Below are positions 6,960-15,529 of a stretch of 24,452 bases of DNA, one piece after another. Source of the stretch: DATKZS01 sp035527835 [NCBI: bacterium]. GTDB lineage: Bacteria > RBG-13-61-14. Below the pieces are notes generated by a model. It was given only the letters and a program-made list of their open reading frames with translations. It searched no databases and was not told where the DNA came from. A program made the position numbers and the translations under genes. The stretch's first letter is position 1. Every line of letters begins with the position of its first letter. Location of the stretch: the NCBI GenBank assembly GCA_035527835.1, contig DATKZS010000147.1, forward strand, positions 1 to 24,452. The letters are read 5' to 3'.

Positions 6960-8609
6960 CTACTCCATTACCGCGCCCTGGTCCGCCTCCGACACGTGCT
7001 CCGCGTAGAAACGGAGGAAGCCGGGAGGGACGATCTTTTTCGGCGGCTTTATGCGCGCGAGACGGCGCTTGATCTCGGCGTTGGAGAGGCGCAGGTCCAG
7101 GCGGCGGCGCGGCACGTCAATGGTAATGAGGTCTCCGTTCCTAACCGCGGCGATGGGGCCGCCGGTCGCGGCCTCCGGGCAGACGTGGCCCACGCACGGG
7201 CCCCGCGTCGCGCCGGAGAACCGGCCGTCGGTCACCATGGCCACGCTCTCGGAAAGCCCCATGCCCACCAGCATGGCCGCGGGCAGAGAGAGCTCCCTCA
7301 TGCCCGGGCCGCCGCGCGGGCCTTCATAACGAACCACCAGCACCGAGCCCGGATTTATTTTTCCCCGCTCAAGCCGCTCGGCCACCTCTTCCTCGCTCTC
7401 GAAGACCACGGCCGGGCCGGTGTGCTTGAGCATCCCCGGAACGATGCCGGCAGGCTTGACCACTGAGCCGCGCGGCGCCAGGCTCCCGTAAAGCACGGCC
7501 AGCCCCGCCTCCGAAGACAGCGGATCATCAATAGAGCGAATCAGCTTGCCGGGCTTGGGCGCCCGTGCCGCGATCCCGCCGATGCTTTGGCCGCCCACGG
7601 TCCGTGCGTCCTTGTGCATCAGTCTCCCCAGCGCGCGCATTACCGTCGGCGCGCCGCCGGCTTTATGGAAGTCGAGCATGGTGGCCTCCGCGCTCGGCTT
7701 GAATCTGCCGATGAGCGGGGTGGACCGGCTCATGCGGTCGAAGTCGCGGAGCTTAAGGGGAAGCCCGGCCGAGCGGGCGAGGGCGAGGAGGTGGAGAACG
7801 GCGTTCATGGAGCCGCCGATGGCAAGCGCCACGCGCATGGCGTTTTCCAGCGAGCGCCGTGTCACTACCTCCGAAAAGCGCGGGCCGCGGGTGGCGAGCC
7901 GCGACGCGAGCTTCCCGGTCTTGAGCGCGAGCTCCCGCCGCTCCCTGCTCTCGGCCAGGCCCACCGCCGAGCCGGGCAGCGCGAGACCGAGCGCCTCCGC
8001 CATGATCGCCATGGTGCAAGCCGTGCCCAGCATCGAGCACGCACCCGGACCCCCGCACGCCTTGCCCTCGATCTCCTCGAACTCGCGCGCGCTGATCCGG
8101 CCAGCCCTCCTCGCCCCTATCGCCTCCTTCACGTCCGACGCCACCAGCGTCCGGCCGCCGATCCTCGCCGGCTTCATGGTCCCGCCGGTCAGCATGATAC
8201 AGGGCAGATCGAGCCGCGCCGCCGCCATCAGCATCCCCGGAATGATCTTGTCGCACGTCGCCATCAGCACCAGGGCGTCAAAACCATAAGCCCGCGCCAT
8301 CATCTCGACCGACGCCGCGATCGCTTCTCTGGACGGCAGCGCCGCGTGCATCCCTTCTCCCTGCGCGATCCCGTCGCAGATCGCAATGGTATTAAACTCC
8401 AGCGCCGCGGCCCCGCCCTCCTTCGCGCCCGCCTTGACGTACTCCACTAATCGCCGTAAATGCGCGTGCCCCGGATTGGCGTCCGTGAAGGAATTGGCGA
8501 TCCCCACCCGCCGCCGGGAAAGGTCGGAGACGGAAAGGCCCGCCGCGCGGTAAAGGGCGCGGGCGTAGGGGTGGATGGTCCTGGAAGTTTTCTTCATTCT
8601 TGCCGCCAT
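6960..8609 (-). CDS. ilvD: IlvD/Edd-family dehydratase, probably dihydroxy-acid dehydratase
   Basis: 549 residues, the usual family length. Signature 1 is [18 protein letters not shown] (Cys119) and signature 2 is [11 protein letters not shown] (460-470). PGHAHL (46-51) and ALPSRE also match. Iron-sulphur ligands would be Cys119 and Cys191 in [12 protein letters not shown]. The classic enzyme dehydrates dihydroxy-isovalerate and dihydroxy-methylvalerate in valine and isoleucine synthesis. This protein is divergent: DGIAMGHxGM is replaced by DGIAQGEGM and NCDKI by TCDKI. No other branched-chain gene is nearby, so a sugar-acid substrate is possible. The start at 8609 lies 7 bases past the fic stop and has no clear ribosome site; the Met at 8597 is an alternative. 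Confidence 0.85.
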   Translation of the reverse strand: MAARMKKTSRTIHPYARALYRAAGLSVSDLSRRRVGIANSFTDANPGHAHLRRLVEYVKAGAKEGGAAALEFNTIAICDGIAQGEGMHAALPSREAIAASVEMMARAYGFDALVLMATCDKIIPGMLMAAARLDLPCIMLTGGTMKPARIGGRTLVASDVKEAIGARRAGRISAREFEEIEGKACGGPGACSMLGTACTMAIMAEALGLALPGSAVGLAESRERRELALKTGKLASRLATRGPRFSEVVTRRSLENAMRVALAIGGSMNAVLHLLALARSAGLPLKLRDFDRMSRSTPLIGRFKPSAEATMLDFHKAGGAPTVMRALGRLMHKDARTVGGQSIGGIAARAPKPGKLIRSIDDPLSSEAGLAVLYGSLAPRGSVVKPAGIVPGMLKHTGPAVVFESEEEVAERLERGKINPGSVLVVRYEGPRGGPGMRELSLPAAMLVGMGLSESVAMVTDGRFSGATRGPCVGHVCPEAATGGPIAAVRNGDLITIDVPRRRLDLRLSNAEIKRRLARIKPPKKIVPPGFLRFYAEHVSEADQGAVME

Positions 8610-8616
8610 GGATTAA

Positions 8617-9687
8617 TCATTTGCCGGGTAACGATATAGGCTTGATCGGCTCAAGGCCCGCCGTCTCCAGGTTCCGGTTCAATTCCTCGAAGCCCCGGTT
8701 CACGGCCCGGGCGATCAGACAGGCGTACGGATTTAAATCGCCGTGATTGGCCCGCTTCAGCGACCAGATATAGCGGTGCTTTTCCTTGGCGTCACCGCGC
8801 AGGGCGGCGAAGAAAGGGAGCCCGTGGTATTGAAGGACCATATTGATAATTATCCGGGACAATCGGCCGTTGAAGTCCGGGAAGGGGTGGATTTTACCAA
8901 CGAAGTCATAAGAAATTTTCGCCGCCTTCATTATCGGATTCATGTCAATGTCGTGCATGGTTTCATTAGCGTCGTACACGAAAAGATGCATCGCTCTAGG
9001 AACGTTTTCCCAGGAAACGAAGCTCACCTCAGGGTCATCAACATGAACAGGACCCTCTCGATAAAAACCTGGTGGAACTCCAGCATTCCTAGGAAGTAAT
9101 CCGTAGGCCAGCATGGCATGAATCTCTCTGATCAATTCATCGGAAAACAAAGAGGACAGCATAAAGATACTGATGCCGGACAAAAACCATTTATTGGAAC
9201 TCTCTTTATCATTTGGGTCGGGCATCGGCCCCACCGGATATTTTTTCTCCAACTCCTTTTTATGCTTTAAGGTCTCGTCCTTTGCATGAACTAGGGCCAG
9301 ATAGTGCTGAAGAACTTCTCTTTCTGACCTTTTCTTTTTCTCGAAAACAAAATACTTGCCGCTATGTTTGACTCTTTTGTCTACAACCTGTCTAATCAAT
9401 TCACGTGCTTCCTTGAGTGCATCCTCTTCACTCTGAATGCTTTTTTCGCCCAAGATCAAATTTTTAGTGTCCCCCTCACTCAATCCGGCTTTTTCAATCC
9501 TGTTGCTCTCGTAAATAAGCCTGAATTTGGTGAACTCAGAATAGCTTTCCAGCTCATGTTTAATCCTGATGTTATTCAAAGGAAGATGAAGACTTAAAGT
9601 AAGCGTAATCATCCATGCCTGATTGATCTGGCTTTGCCAGTCTTCATACCACGGCCTTGCGCGACCGGTTTGGTGGTTAGATTTCAT
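8617..9687 (-). CDS. Fic-family protein (Fic-1), variant active site
   Basis: 356 residues. The Fic motif reads HPFPDFNGRLSR (267-278); the catalytic His and the Asn-Gly-Arg are kept, but the first Gly of the usual GNGR is Phe272. An inhibitory-helix motif of (S/T)xxxE type appears at the N-terminus as SNRIEKAG (Ser61, Glu65), so this would be an N-terminally self-inhibited Fic. The flap region is GFYREGPVHVDDPE. Fic enzymes usually transfer AMP to a protein hydroxyl. The gene is clearly more AT-rich than its neighbours, especially 9100-9600, which suggests acquisition. It is the first gene of a cluster with ilvD, only 7 bases apart. Confidence 0.88.
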   Translation of the reverse strand: MKSNHQTGRARPWYEDWQSQINQAWMITLTLSLHLPLNNIRIKHELESYSEFTKFRLIYESNRIEKAGLSEGDTKNLILGEKSIQSEEDALKEARELIRQVVDKRVKHSGKYFVFEKKKRSEREVLQHYLALVHAKDETLKHKKELEKKYPVGPMPDPNDKESSNKWFLSGISIFMLSSLFSDELIREIHAMLAYGLLPRNAGVPPGFYREGPVHVDDPEVSFVSWENVPRAMHLFVYDANETMHDIDMNPIMKAAKISYDFVGKIHPFPDFNGRLSRIIINMVLQYHGLPFFAALRGDAKEKHRYIWSLKRANHGDLNPYACLIARAVNRGFEELNRNLETAGLEPIKPISLPGK

Positions 9688-9696
9688 TACTGTTAA

Positions 9697-9726
9697 ATGT
9701 TAGCACACGAGCGGGCGGGTCTTCAA
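9697..9726 (-). promoter_or_regulatory. Candidate promoter of fic-1
   Basis: Minus-strand TTGAAG (complement of 9721-9726) and TAACAT (complement of 9697-9702) are separated by 18 bases and lie just before the start at 9687. This is a moderate match only. Confidence 0.35.
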
Positions 9727-9763
9727 AGATGGCTGGTAGAGAAGAGGCGGCACTGATTCGGCC

Positions 9764-9848
9764 GTCCCTCCGGGACTGGCATCGGTGGAGGACAAGCCCA
9801 CCCAGCGATGAATTCCTGGGCTATTATCTATCGTCCCTCCGGGACTGG
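9764..9848. repeat. REP-like element with two GTCCCTCCGGGAC hairpins
   Basis: The 16-base string GTCCCTCCGGGACTGG occurs twice (9764-9779 and 9833-9848), each with a 5-bp stem and TCC loop. Between them CCCAG (9801-9805) and CTGGG (9816-9820) form another hairpin. It fills most of the 174-base gap between fic-1 and the GH36-like gene; no gene is supported there. Confidence 0.8.
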
Positions 9849-9861
9849 AGAGTTCGCGGCG

Positions 9862-11943
9862 TTACCAGATTATCTCGACCTGTATTTTCCCGGGGACCGC
9901 GCCGCCCTTGCTCAGGTCAAGCTTGAGAGCGTTGTCAGCGAAGCTGATAGCGCCCCCGGGAAGCGCCTCCCCGTTCACCTTCACCGCGCCCGGCTTCCTC
10001 TCGCAATACGCCAGGAACGGCCCGGCCTCGGCGAGCGTTACCATCGTGGAGTTATCGTTCCTCATTACCTCCAGCACGGTCGCCGGCGGCACGTACTTGT
10101 TGGTGAGGCCGATGGGCGCGAAGCCGTCTCCGATCGGGACGACCGAGTAGAGCCGCTGGTCCCAGGGCTTGAGCAGGACCGGGAATTCTTCGTTGCGCCC
10201 AGCCGTGATCATCTTGCCGGAAAAGTACTCATACACCGCGAACCGCTCGCCCTCGATGCCTTCCGCGTCCGCAGGCGACAGCGCCACCTTTTCGGGCCGC
10301 AGGTCATCGTCCATGTTCCACACCGCCAGCACGCCCGCCGCGCCGCTCCGGGCAAACGCGATCAGCGGGACGCCGCTCGTTAACGGGTCGTTGAACAGGC
10401 TCTTCTTCGCGGGCAGGCCCGGCTCGTCAACCCGCACCAGCTCGCCGGTCTTCAGCACCAGCGGCCACAGATATTGGAAGCGCTCCCGGCCAGCCTTGTC
10501 GGTGATGTACACCGGCCCGCCGGAGATGGCGCGCGCGACCGCGTGATACAGGCTGTGCGGCTTGTGCGTCTGCCACATGTCGTAGTCGGGCCAGACCAGG
10601 TTCGAGATCCACATCGCGTTCATCACGCTCTTCACCACGTGCTGGCGCGGGTTGAGCGGGCTTAGCGGCTGAAAGTCGCCGCTCACGCGCGCCACGTTGG
10701 TGGTCGCCCACTGATAGATGGTGTCCACGTTCATGCTCATGCAGTTGATCACGTTTCCGTTGAAGCGCTCCTGCGCGGAGGCCTGGTAGTTGCGCTGCGC
10801 ATTGGCGTAGGCCGTGCTGATGGGGACCAGGTCCTCGGTGAACTCGTACATGGTGCTCTGGTCGTCGGTCTTGACGAAGTCCACGCCCGCGTCCTTCATG
10901 AATCCGTGATAGCCGTCCCAGAAGCGCTTGCCGGCGTCGCCGCGCGGGTCGGGCACGCCGATGCCGGCATTGACGGGCAGCAGCGCGTCTTTATACTCTT
11001 GGCCCATGGGCGTGTTCAGGTCCACGCCGTCCCAGTAGCCTTGCAGCGTGTGCCACACGCCGATCCAGGTGACGCCGTAATCTTTTTTCAGCTTGCTCAC
11101 CACGTCGGCAAGCCCGCCCGGGAATTTTACCGGGTCCGCCTCGAACCCGGCCAGCGATTTGTCGCGGCCGTCCACTTTATACTCCGGGTGCTTGGCGGTC
11201 TGCTCCCAGCCGTCGTCAATGATCATCCAGCGCATGGGGAAGCCCGCGGCCTTGAAGCTCTCGCCGTGCTGGAGGAGCGCCTTGGCGTTCACCATCTGAT
11301 AGTGCGCGTTCCAGGAGCACCAGCCCACGTAACGCAGGATCTCCGGGTACGGCTTCTCCCACCGCACCTTGCCGATGACCCCGCCGGGATCGGCCTGTCT
11401 CATGGCGGCGAGCGCGAAGGCGTAGAGGTCGCGGGTCAGCCGGTACGGGTCGTCGCCGCGGCCCATGGCGAACAGCGGGACGCGCGACGGCGCAAAGCGC
11501 GAATCGTGGCTGGCCGCGGTCACGGCGATGCCGCCGGGCCGGCCCGCAAGATACGTGATCATGCCGCCGCCCGTCATGACGATCATCGCGCCATACTTGC
11601 CGTCAGGCCCCTGCCACAGCGCGTACTCCGTGAGCTCGGGCAGCCCAGTGAGCGACGCGGGCCACGACGGAACGGTCCAGTGACGGTCGCGCGGCACCAC
11701 GCTCGCCGCGAAAACATGCAAGGCCTCCGGCGCGGGCACCAACACCTCCATGGAATTCTCGCCCGGCAGCGGTCCGCCTGCATAATCAAGCGCCACCGCG
11801 TAAAGCCCGTTTTCGGACGCGATCAGCGCGAGCTTCCCGCCGGAGGCAGGGGCCGTGATGGTAATCGAGTCGAGTATGGGGTCAGCATTTACGGTGGCGG
11901 CAATCGCGAACAACAGGAACGCGGCAAACACGGCATGCTTCAT
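9862..11943 (-). CDS. Secreted GH36 / raffinose-synthase-like glycosidase
   Basis: 693 residues from ATG 11943, chosen for AGGAGG 6 bases before it and a clear signal peptide (MKHAVFAAFLLFAIAATVNA). Family blocks are RYVGWCSWNAHY (205-215 region), MIIDDGWE (240-247), VDFVKTDDQ with the probable nucleophile Asp360, and RVSGDFQP (419-426), where raffinose synthases carry RxSDDF. The C-terminal 150 residues look like a beta-sandwich. Relatives are plant raffinose/stachyose synthases and bacterial alpha-galactosidases. With a signal peptide it more likely hydrolyses exported or environmental alpha-galactosides. It is in line with the 194-residue unknown and the GH106-like gene. Confidence 0.86.
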   Translation of the reverse strand: MKHAVFAAFLLFAIAATVNADPILDSITITAPASGGKLALIASENGLYAVALDYAGGPLPGENSMEVLVPAPEALHVFAASVVPRDRHWTVPSWPASLTGLPELTEYALWQGPDGKYGAMIVMTGGGMITYLAGRPGGIAVTAASHDSRFAPSRVPLFAMGRGDDPYRLTRDLYAFALAAMRQADPGGVIGKVRWEKPYPEILRYVGWCSWNAHYQMVNAKALLQHGESFKAAGFPMRWMIIDDGWEQTAKHPEYKVDGRDKSLAGFEADPVKFPGGLADVVSKLKKDYGVTWIGVWHTLQGYWDGVDLNTPMGQEYKDALLPVNAGIGVPDPRGDAGKRFWDGYHGFMKDAGVDFVKTDDQSTMYEFTEDLVPISTAYANAQRNYQASAQERFNGNVINCMSMNVDTIYQWATTNVARVSGDFQPLSPLNPRQHVVKSVMNAMWISNLVWPDYDMWQTHKPHSLYHAVARAISGGPVYITDKAGRERFQYLWPLVLKTGELVRVDEPGLPAKKSLFNDPLTSGVPLIAFARSGAAGVLAVWNMDDDLRPEKVALSPADAEGIEGERFAVYEYFSGKMITAGRNEEFPVLLKPWDQRLYSVVPIGDGFAPIGLTNKYVPPATVLEVMRNDNSTMVTLAEAGPFLAYCERKPGAVKVNGEALPGGAISFADNALKLDLSKGGAVPGKIQVEIIW

Positions 11944-11973
11944 TTTAATCCTCCTTGAATGGAGTGGTGGATA

Positions 11974-12050
11974 TAAGCGCAAAGACGCAGAGAACGCAAA
12001 GAAGAAAATTATCTTTAAATTTCTTTGCGTCCTCTGCGTCTCTGCGCTTA
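11974..12050. repeat. Palindromic element, CGCRRRG-unit family (copy A1)
   Basis: Two 30-base arms (11974-12003 and 12021-12050) match with only two mismatches around a 17-base AT-rich core. Each arm is three degenerate octamers: CGCAAAGA, CGCAGAGAA, CGCAAAGA. It lies between two minus-strand genes, so a transcript through it would fold into a long hairpin. Confidence 0.93.
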
Positions 12051-12063
12051 ATAAAATTCTCCC

Positions 12064-12648
12064 TCACGGCCTACACAACACGAACCAATTGGGCATCGGC
12101 TCAACGCCGCCCTTGAAGGCGCGGCCGATCACCACGTCCTTCGACACCCAGCGCAGGTGGTCCTTGGTCCCGCCATAAACGAACATGGTCGGGAACACGT
12201 CGTTCGACCTGATCTTGGGCCAGCCTTCCGGCATCTGCGTGGGCACGCGCGTATAATCAATCTGGATCTCGGCCGGCGCTGCCGGGTTCATCTGCACCAC
12301 GAAGTAGCCGTGGCCGATCGTGAGCTGCACGAACTTCGGGTTGTCGTTGTACCCGCACATTCCGCCCTTGCTGTCGCGGTAAAACACCTTGCGGAAACGC
12401 TTGAACATCGGCAGCGAGTTCTTGCCCTCGAACGGAAAAAACTCCAGCGGCTTGGCATGAGCGGGCACGAGATACGTAAGCTCCAGCGTCTTCGAGCCCT
12501 GGGCCAGCTCCCACATCCTCACCTGCTCCGTCTTTCCCAGCGCCATCACCTGCTCCACCCGCTGCGCCCCCGTCAGCGTGTCCAGATAAGCCGTGACCTC
12601 GCTGAACTTTGTCCCTTTCTCATTCAACAGCTCAACCAATCCGGCCAT
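12064..12648 (-). CDS. Conserved-looking protein of unknown function
   Basis: 194 residues; I do not recognise the family. GGAGGTG lies 5 bases before the ATG. There is no signal peptide or membrane segment, so it should be cytoplasmic. The N-terminal 35 residues look helical (LVELLNEKGTKFSEVTAYLDTL, TGAQRVEQVMALGK). The remainder alternates short strands with many aromatic residues: FFPFEGKNSLPMFKRFRKVFYR, GHGYFVVQMN, NDVFPTMFVYGG, and ends NWFVLCRP. It lies between two secreted-glycosidase genes on the same strand. Coding is supported by the ribosome site, normal codon use and a well-formed protein. Confidence 0.7.
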   Translation of the reverse strand: MAGLVELLNEKGTKFSEVTAYLDTLTGAQRVEQVMALGKTEQVRMWELAQGSKTLELTYLVPAHAKPLEFFPFEGKNSLPMFKRFRKVFYRDSKGGMCGYNDNPKFVQLTIGHGYFVVQMNPAAPAEIQIDYTRVPTQMPEGWPKIRSNDVFPTMFVYGGTKDHLRWVSKDVVIGRAFKGGVEPMPNWFVLCRP

Positions 12649-12687
12649 GCTTCACCTCCATGCTTTTTGTTTATCACACATCCTGCT

Positions 12688-15423
12688 TTATGGCGAAATG
12701 ATGCTACAAGGGATAAGCCGCACAGGCCCGATGAGGCCGGAGGGGAGGGGAGGCCGGAGGGAGGCATTAAAGGGGAGGCCGGAGAGGGAGACGAAGTTGA
12801 TGTTATGGAATTTTTTCCAGGGCACGCGGCGGCGGTCGAGGAAGGCGATGCGGTTGGCCATGAGGTTGGTGACCTCGATTTCCAGGGTGTTTTCGCCGGG
12901 TCTGAGCGCGGGGCCGAGGCGCAGGCGGAAGGGGAAGGAGAAGAGGGTGGCAAGGTCGAGGCCGTTCAGCCTCACCTTGGCGCTGTTCCGGACGTCGCCG
13001 AGGTCGAGGACGTAGTCGGCGGCATCGCCGGCGGGCGTGGTAAAGGTGATGGTGTAGCGGGCCGTGCCGGAGAAGTCGCGGGCGGGGCCGCCGAGCTCGG
13101 TCCAGGAGGCGAGGCGGGTGGTGGTGAAGGCAGCGGGCCGGGTCGGCCCGCCCTCGATGAATTCCACGCGCCAGGGGCCGGTGAGATTGAGGGAAGGGGC
13201 GGAGGGCTCGAGGTAGGGCCAGGGCGGGGCGCTTGGTGCGCTGCCGTCAAAGGTGCGGAGGATGTGGGACTGGCCGGGGTCGAGCTGAAGGTATATTTCG
13301 AGTGCTCCGTGATCGCCGGTCCGGAGGGCGGCCGCGCCGGAGGTCTGGAAGAGAGGATCAAAGATGATGGCGGATCGCGCGGACGTGCCCAGCTCGATCC
13401 AGCCGTTCATTCTGTCCGGCCCCGGGTTGAAGATGAAGTAGGCGCGGCCGTCGGCGTGCGCGCGGCGGATGAACCAGAGGCCGCGGGCGGACAGGGGCTC
13501 GTGGGGGACGCCGGCGGAGGAGAGGAGGGAGGAGAGGGCGGACAGGGAATCAGCGGTAGGACAGGCATTCCTGCCTGTCCCTGAGGCCGGACAGACAAGA
13601 ATGTCTGTCCCACCTTCTGCTGAGGCGCGGGACAGGAGTGTCCCCTCCACCATTTTGAGGCCGGGCATGTCGCGGGGCGGGCCGCCGATGAAGATCACGG
13701 CCGCGCCCTGTTGGGAGAGCTCCGCGAGTTTCTCCATGGTGGCGAGCGGCATGAAGCGGCAATAGGGCACCACGATCGCGCGGTAATCGCCGCCGGGCGC
13801 GCGGATCGTGCCGCAGTCAACCGTGAGGCCCTGGACCATGCGGTCGGAGACGTAATCGAACGCGTAGCCGTTGTTCCACAGATATTCCGCGGCCTGGCCG
13901 AAGGCGGTGCCGTGCAGCCACTTGTCGGCGTTGTGCACGGTGAAGGGCATGACCATTCCGCGTCCGGACTCGAGGTAGTCCGCGACCGCGCCGGCCGGGT
14001 CGCTCGCCAAGTCCCGCCATCCGCTCTGGTCGTACACCCCGCTCCACAGGTCGTGCACGGGCCAATAGAGGAGCACATCGTTGTCGGGCCCGCCCGGTTG
14101 GAGGAACGACTGGACGCGGCCGACGTATGCGTTCATGGCGGGCAGGTCGCGGAAGATGGTGTTTGACGGGCCGAAGTTGGTGGCCGCGTAAAAGAGCCAG
14201 CCGGGCCACGGCTCGGAGGCGGGCGAGTAGGCGATGCCGTGGTAGAAGACGTGGTTGATGCCGGCGGTGAAGAGCATGTCGAGCTCGGGCTTCATGTGGG
14301 CGAGCGAGACGGTGAAGTGCTCGCCGAGCCAGGTGCCGGTCTCGGATGATACGAGCGGCCTGCCGGCGACGTGGGCGGCGGATGAGGCGAACTTCATTAC
14401 GAGCGGGTCGGGCCGGCCGGCGCTAGCGGGTGCGTGGGAGTAGGCGAGGCCGGGGATGGAGAGGTCGGGCGGGCCGAAGGCCTCGGTCTCGGGCACGTCC
14501 ACGGCGGCGTAGAGGTCCAGGATATTGGCGGGCGAGCCGTGGGCCTGGTCGCGGGCCATGGCGTTGTGGCGGTGCGTCCATTCAACCCACGGGATCGTGA
14601 ACTTTTCGAGCAAGAGGTCCGAGAGCGTCTCGCGGTAGTCGCACAGCACGCGGCCGCGGTAGTCGGCATCGCCCCTGCCCGCGAGCGCGTCGAGATGGTC
14701 GGCCAGATCATAGCCGCGGCGGGCCCGGAACTCCGCGAAAAAATCGTCCGTCCAGTCCGCGCCATAGGCCTCGAACGAGTCGTTGTAAAACGCACGCACC
14801 GCGGGCCGCGGCATCGTCGCGAGCGCGGCGTCAAACGGCGCGAGGTAATCGGTGAGCGCGCGCTCCGAGAAATAATCCATGACCAGGCCCTCGCCGCTGG
14901 GCGCCGCGCGCTTGACCATCTGCCCCGTGCCGCTGACCACGGCCTCATACGCGCCCCGGCCGCGCGCCTTGATCCTCACTTTTTTGGCCGCGTCTTCCGC
15001 CGTGACCCACGGCCCGCCGAAGGGCCAGCCGGTGCCGACGGACATGTCCACGCCCATTCCCAGCCGGTCAGCCTCGGCCCCGGTATGCGAGAGCATCGCC
15101 ATCCAGCGCGGCGACAGAAAATCAACGTATCTGTCCTCCCATCCCTTCGCTCCATAGATCGGGATGATGTGCACGCCGCCCAGGCCGGCCGCGCGGAACA
15201 TCTCCAGCTCGCGCGTGATCTCGCGCTCCTTCACCGCGCTCCCCAGCCACCACCAATAAGCCCACGGCCTGCTCTCCCGGGTGACCTCGGGCCAGGCCGA
15301 CTCGGGTGCGGACTCGGGAAGCGTGGAGGAAAGGCCGGGAGCGGAAGAAAATATGGCCGTAACTAAAAAAGCGTAGAGCAACGAATGGTTTTTCAAAAGG
15401 CCGCTCCGTTTCTGGTCGGGCAT
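12688..15423 (-). CDS. Secreted GH106-like glycoside hydrolase (alpha-L-rhamnosidase-like)
   Basis: 911 residues with an N-terminal signal sequence (SLLYAFLVTAIFSSAPGLSS). The mature protein opens with SRPWAYWWWLGSAV followed by ELEMFRAAGLGGVHIIPIYG, characteristic of the GH106 barrel; AFYNDSFEAYG and the AHVAGRPLVSSETGTWLG region follow. The C-terminal 170 residues form a lectin-like beta-sandwich (GPWRVEFIEGG, DYVLDLGDVRNSAKVRLNG, GENTLEIEVTNLMANR), as in other GH106 proteins. Known members release rhamnose from plant cell-wall polymers. At about 900 residues it is somewhat short for the family. Residues about 605-622 are translated from an inserted double hairpin (13559-13610). AAGGA lies near the start. 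Confidence 0.85.
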   Translation of the reverse strand: MPDQKRSGLLKNHSLLYAFLVTAIFSSAPGLSSTLPESAPESAWPEVTRESRPWAYWWWLGSAVKEREITRELEMFRAAGLGGVHIIPIYGAKGWEDRYVDFLSPRWMAMLSHTGAEADRLGMGVDMSVGTGWPFGGPWVTAEDAAKKVRIKARGRGAYEAVVSGTGQMVKRAAPSGEGLVMDYFSERALTDYLAPFDAALATMPRPAVRAFYNDSFEAYGADWTDDFFAEFRARRGYDLADHLDALAGRGDADYRGRVLCDYRETLSDLLLEKFTIPWVEWTHRHNAMARDQAHGSPANILDLYAAVDVPETEAFGPPDLSIPGLAYSHAPASAGRPDPLVMKFASSAAHVAGRPLVSSETGTWLGEHFTVSLAHMKPELDMLFTAGINHVFYHGIAYSPASEPWPGWLFYAATNFGPSNTIFRDLPAMNAYVGRVQSFLQPGGPDNDVLLYWPVHDLWSGVYDQSGWRDLASDPAGAVADYLESGRGMVMPFTVHNADKWLHGTAFGQAAEYLWNNGYAFDYVSDRMVQGLTVDCGTIRAPGGDYRAIVVPYCRFMPLATMEKLAELSQQGAAVIFIGGPPRDMPGLKMVEGTLLSRASAEGGTDILVCPASGTGRNACPTADSLSALSSLLSSAGVPHEPLSARGLWFIRRAHADGRAYFIFNPGPDRMNGWIELGTSARSAIIFDPLFQTSGAAALRTGDHGALEIYLQLDPGQSHILRTFDGSAPSAPPWPYLEPSAPSLNLTGPWRVEFIEGGPTRPAAFTTTRLASWTELGGPARDFSGTARYTITFTTPAGDAADYVLDLGDVRNSAKVRLNGLDLATLFSFPFRLRLGPALRPGENTLEIEVTNLMANRIAFLDRRRVPWKKFHNINFVSLSGLPFNASLRPPLPSGLIGPVRLIPCSIISP
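13559..13610. repeat. REP-like double hairpin inside the GH106-like gene
   Basis: Two tandem hairpins: GGACAGGCA-TTCC-TGCCTGTCC (13559-13580) and GGACAGACA-AGAA-TGTCTGTCC (13589-13610). Both have 9-bp perfect stems that differ from each other by one base. They are read in frame as DILVCPASGTGRNACP within the GH106-like protein. Confidence 0.92.
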
Positions 15424-15529
15424 TTTTTATCCTTTACCACCTCGATGCGTCAACGCCAATGAAAGCGCCGTCGTGCCGCTTGCAGCGGTGCAACCGGCGC
15501 ACTCCAAAACGCGGGGCCGGCGCATTGCT

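Noticed and set aside
6960-8609. Loss of the PCN cysteine of iron-sulphur dehydratases in ilvD
   Set aside because: The Escherichia coli and Bacillus type of IlvD normally has PGHxHL at this place, so it is not a defect.
12157-13584. A 475-codon open frame on the plus strand
   Set aside because: It is a shadow of the minus-strand unknown gene and GH106-like gene, low in complexity and Gly/Glu/Arg rich; high GC keeps antisense frames open.
14434-15366. A 310-codon plus-strand open frame
   Set aside because: It is antisense to the well-supported GH106-like gene and has no recognisable domain.
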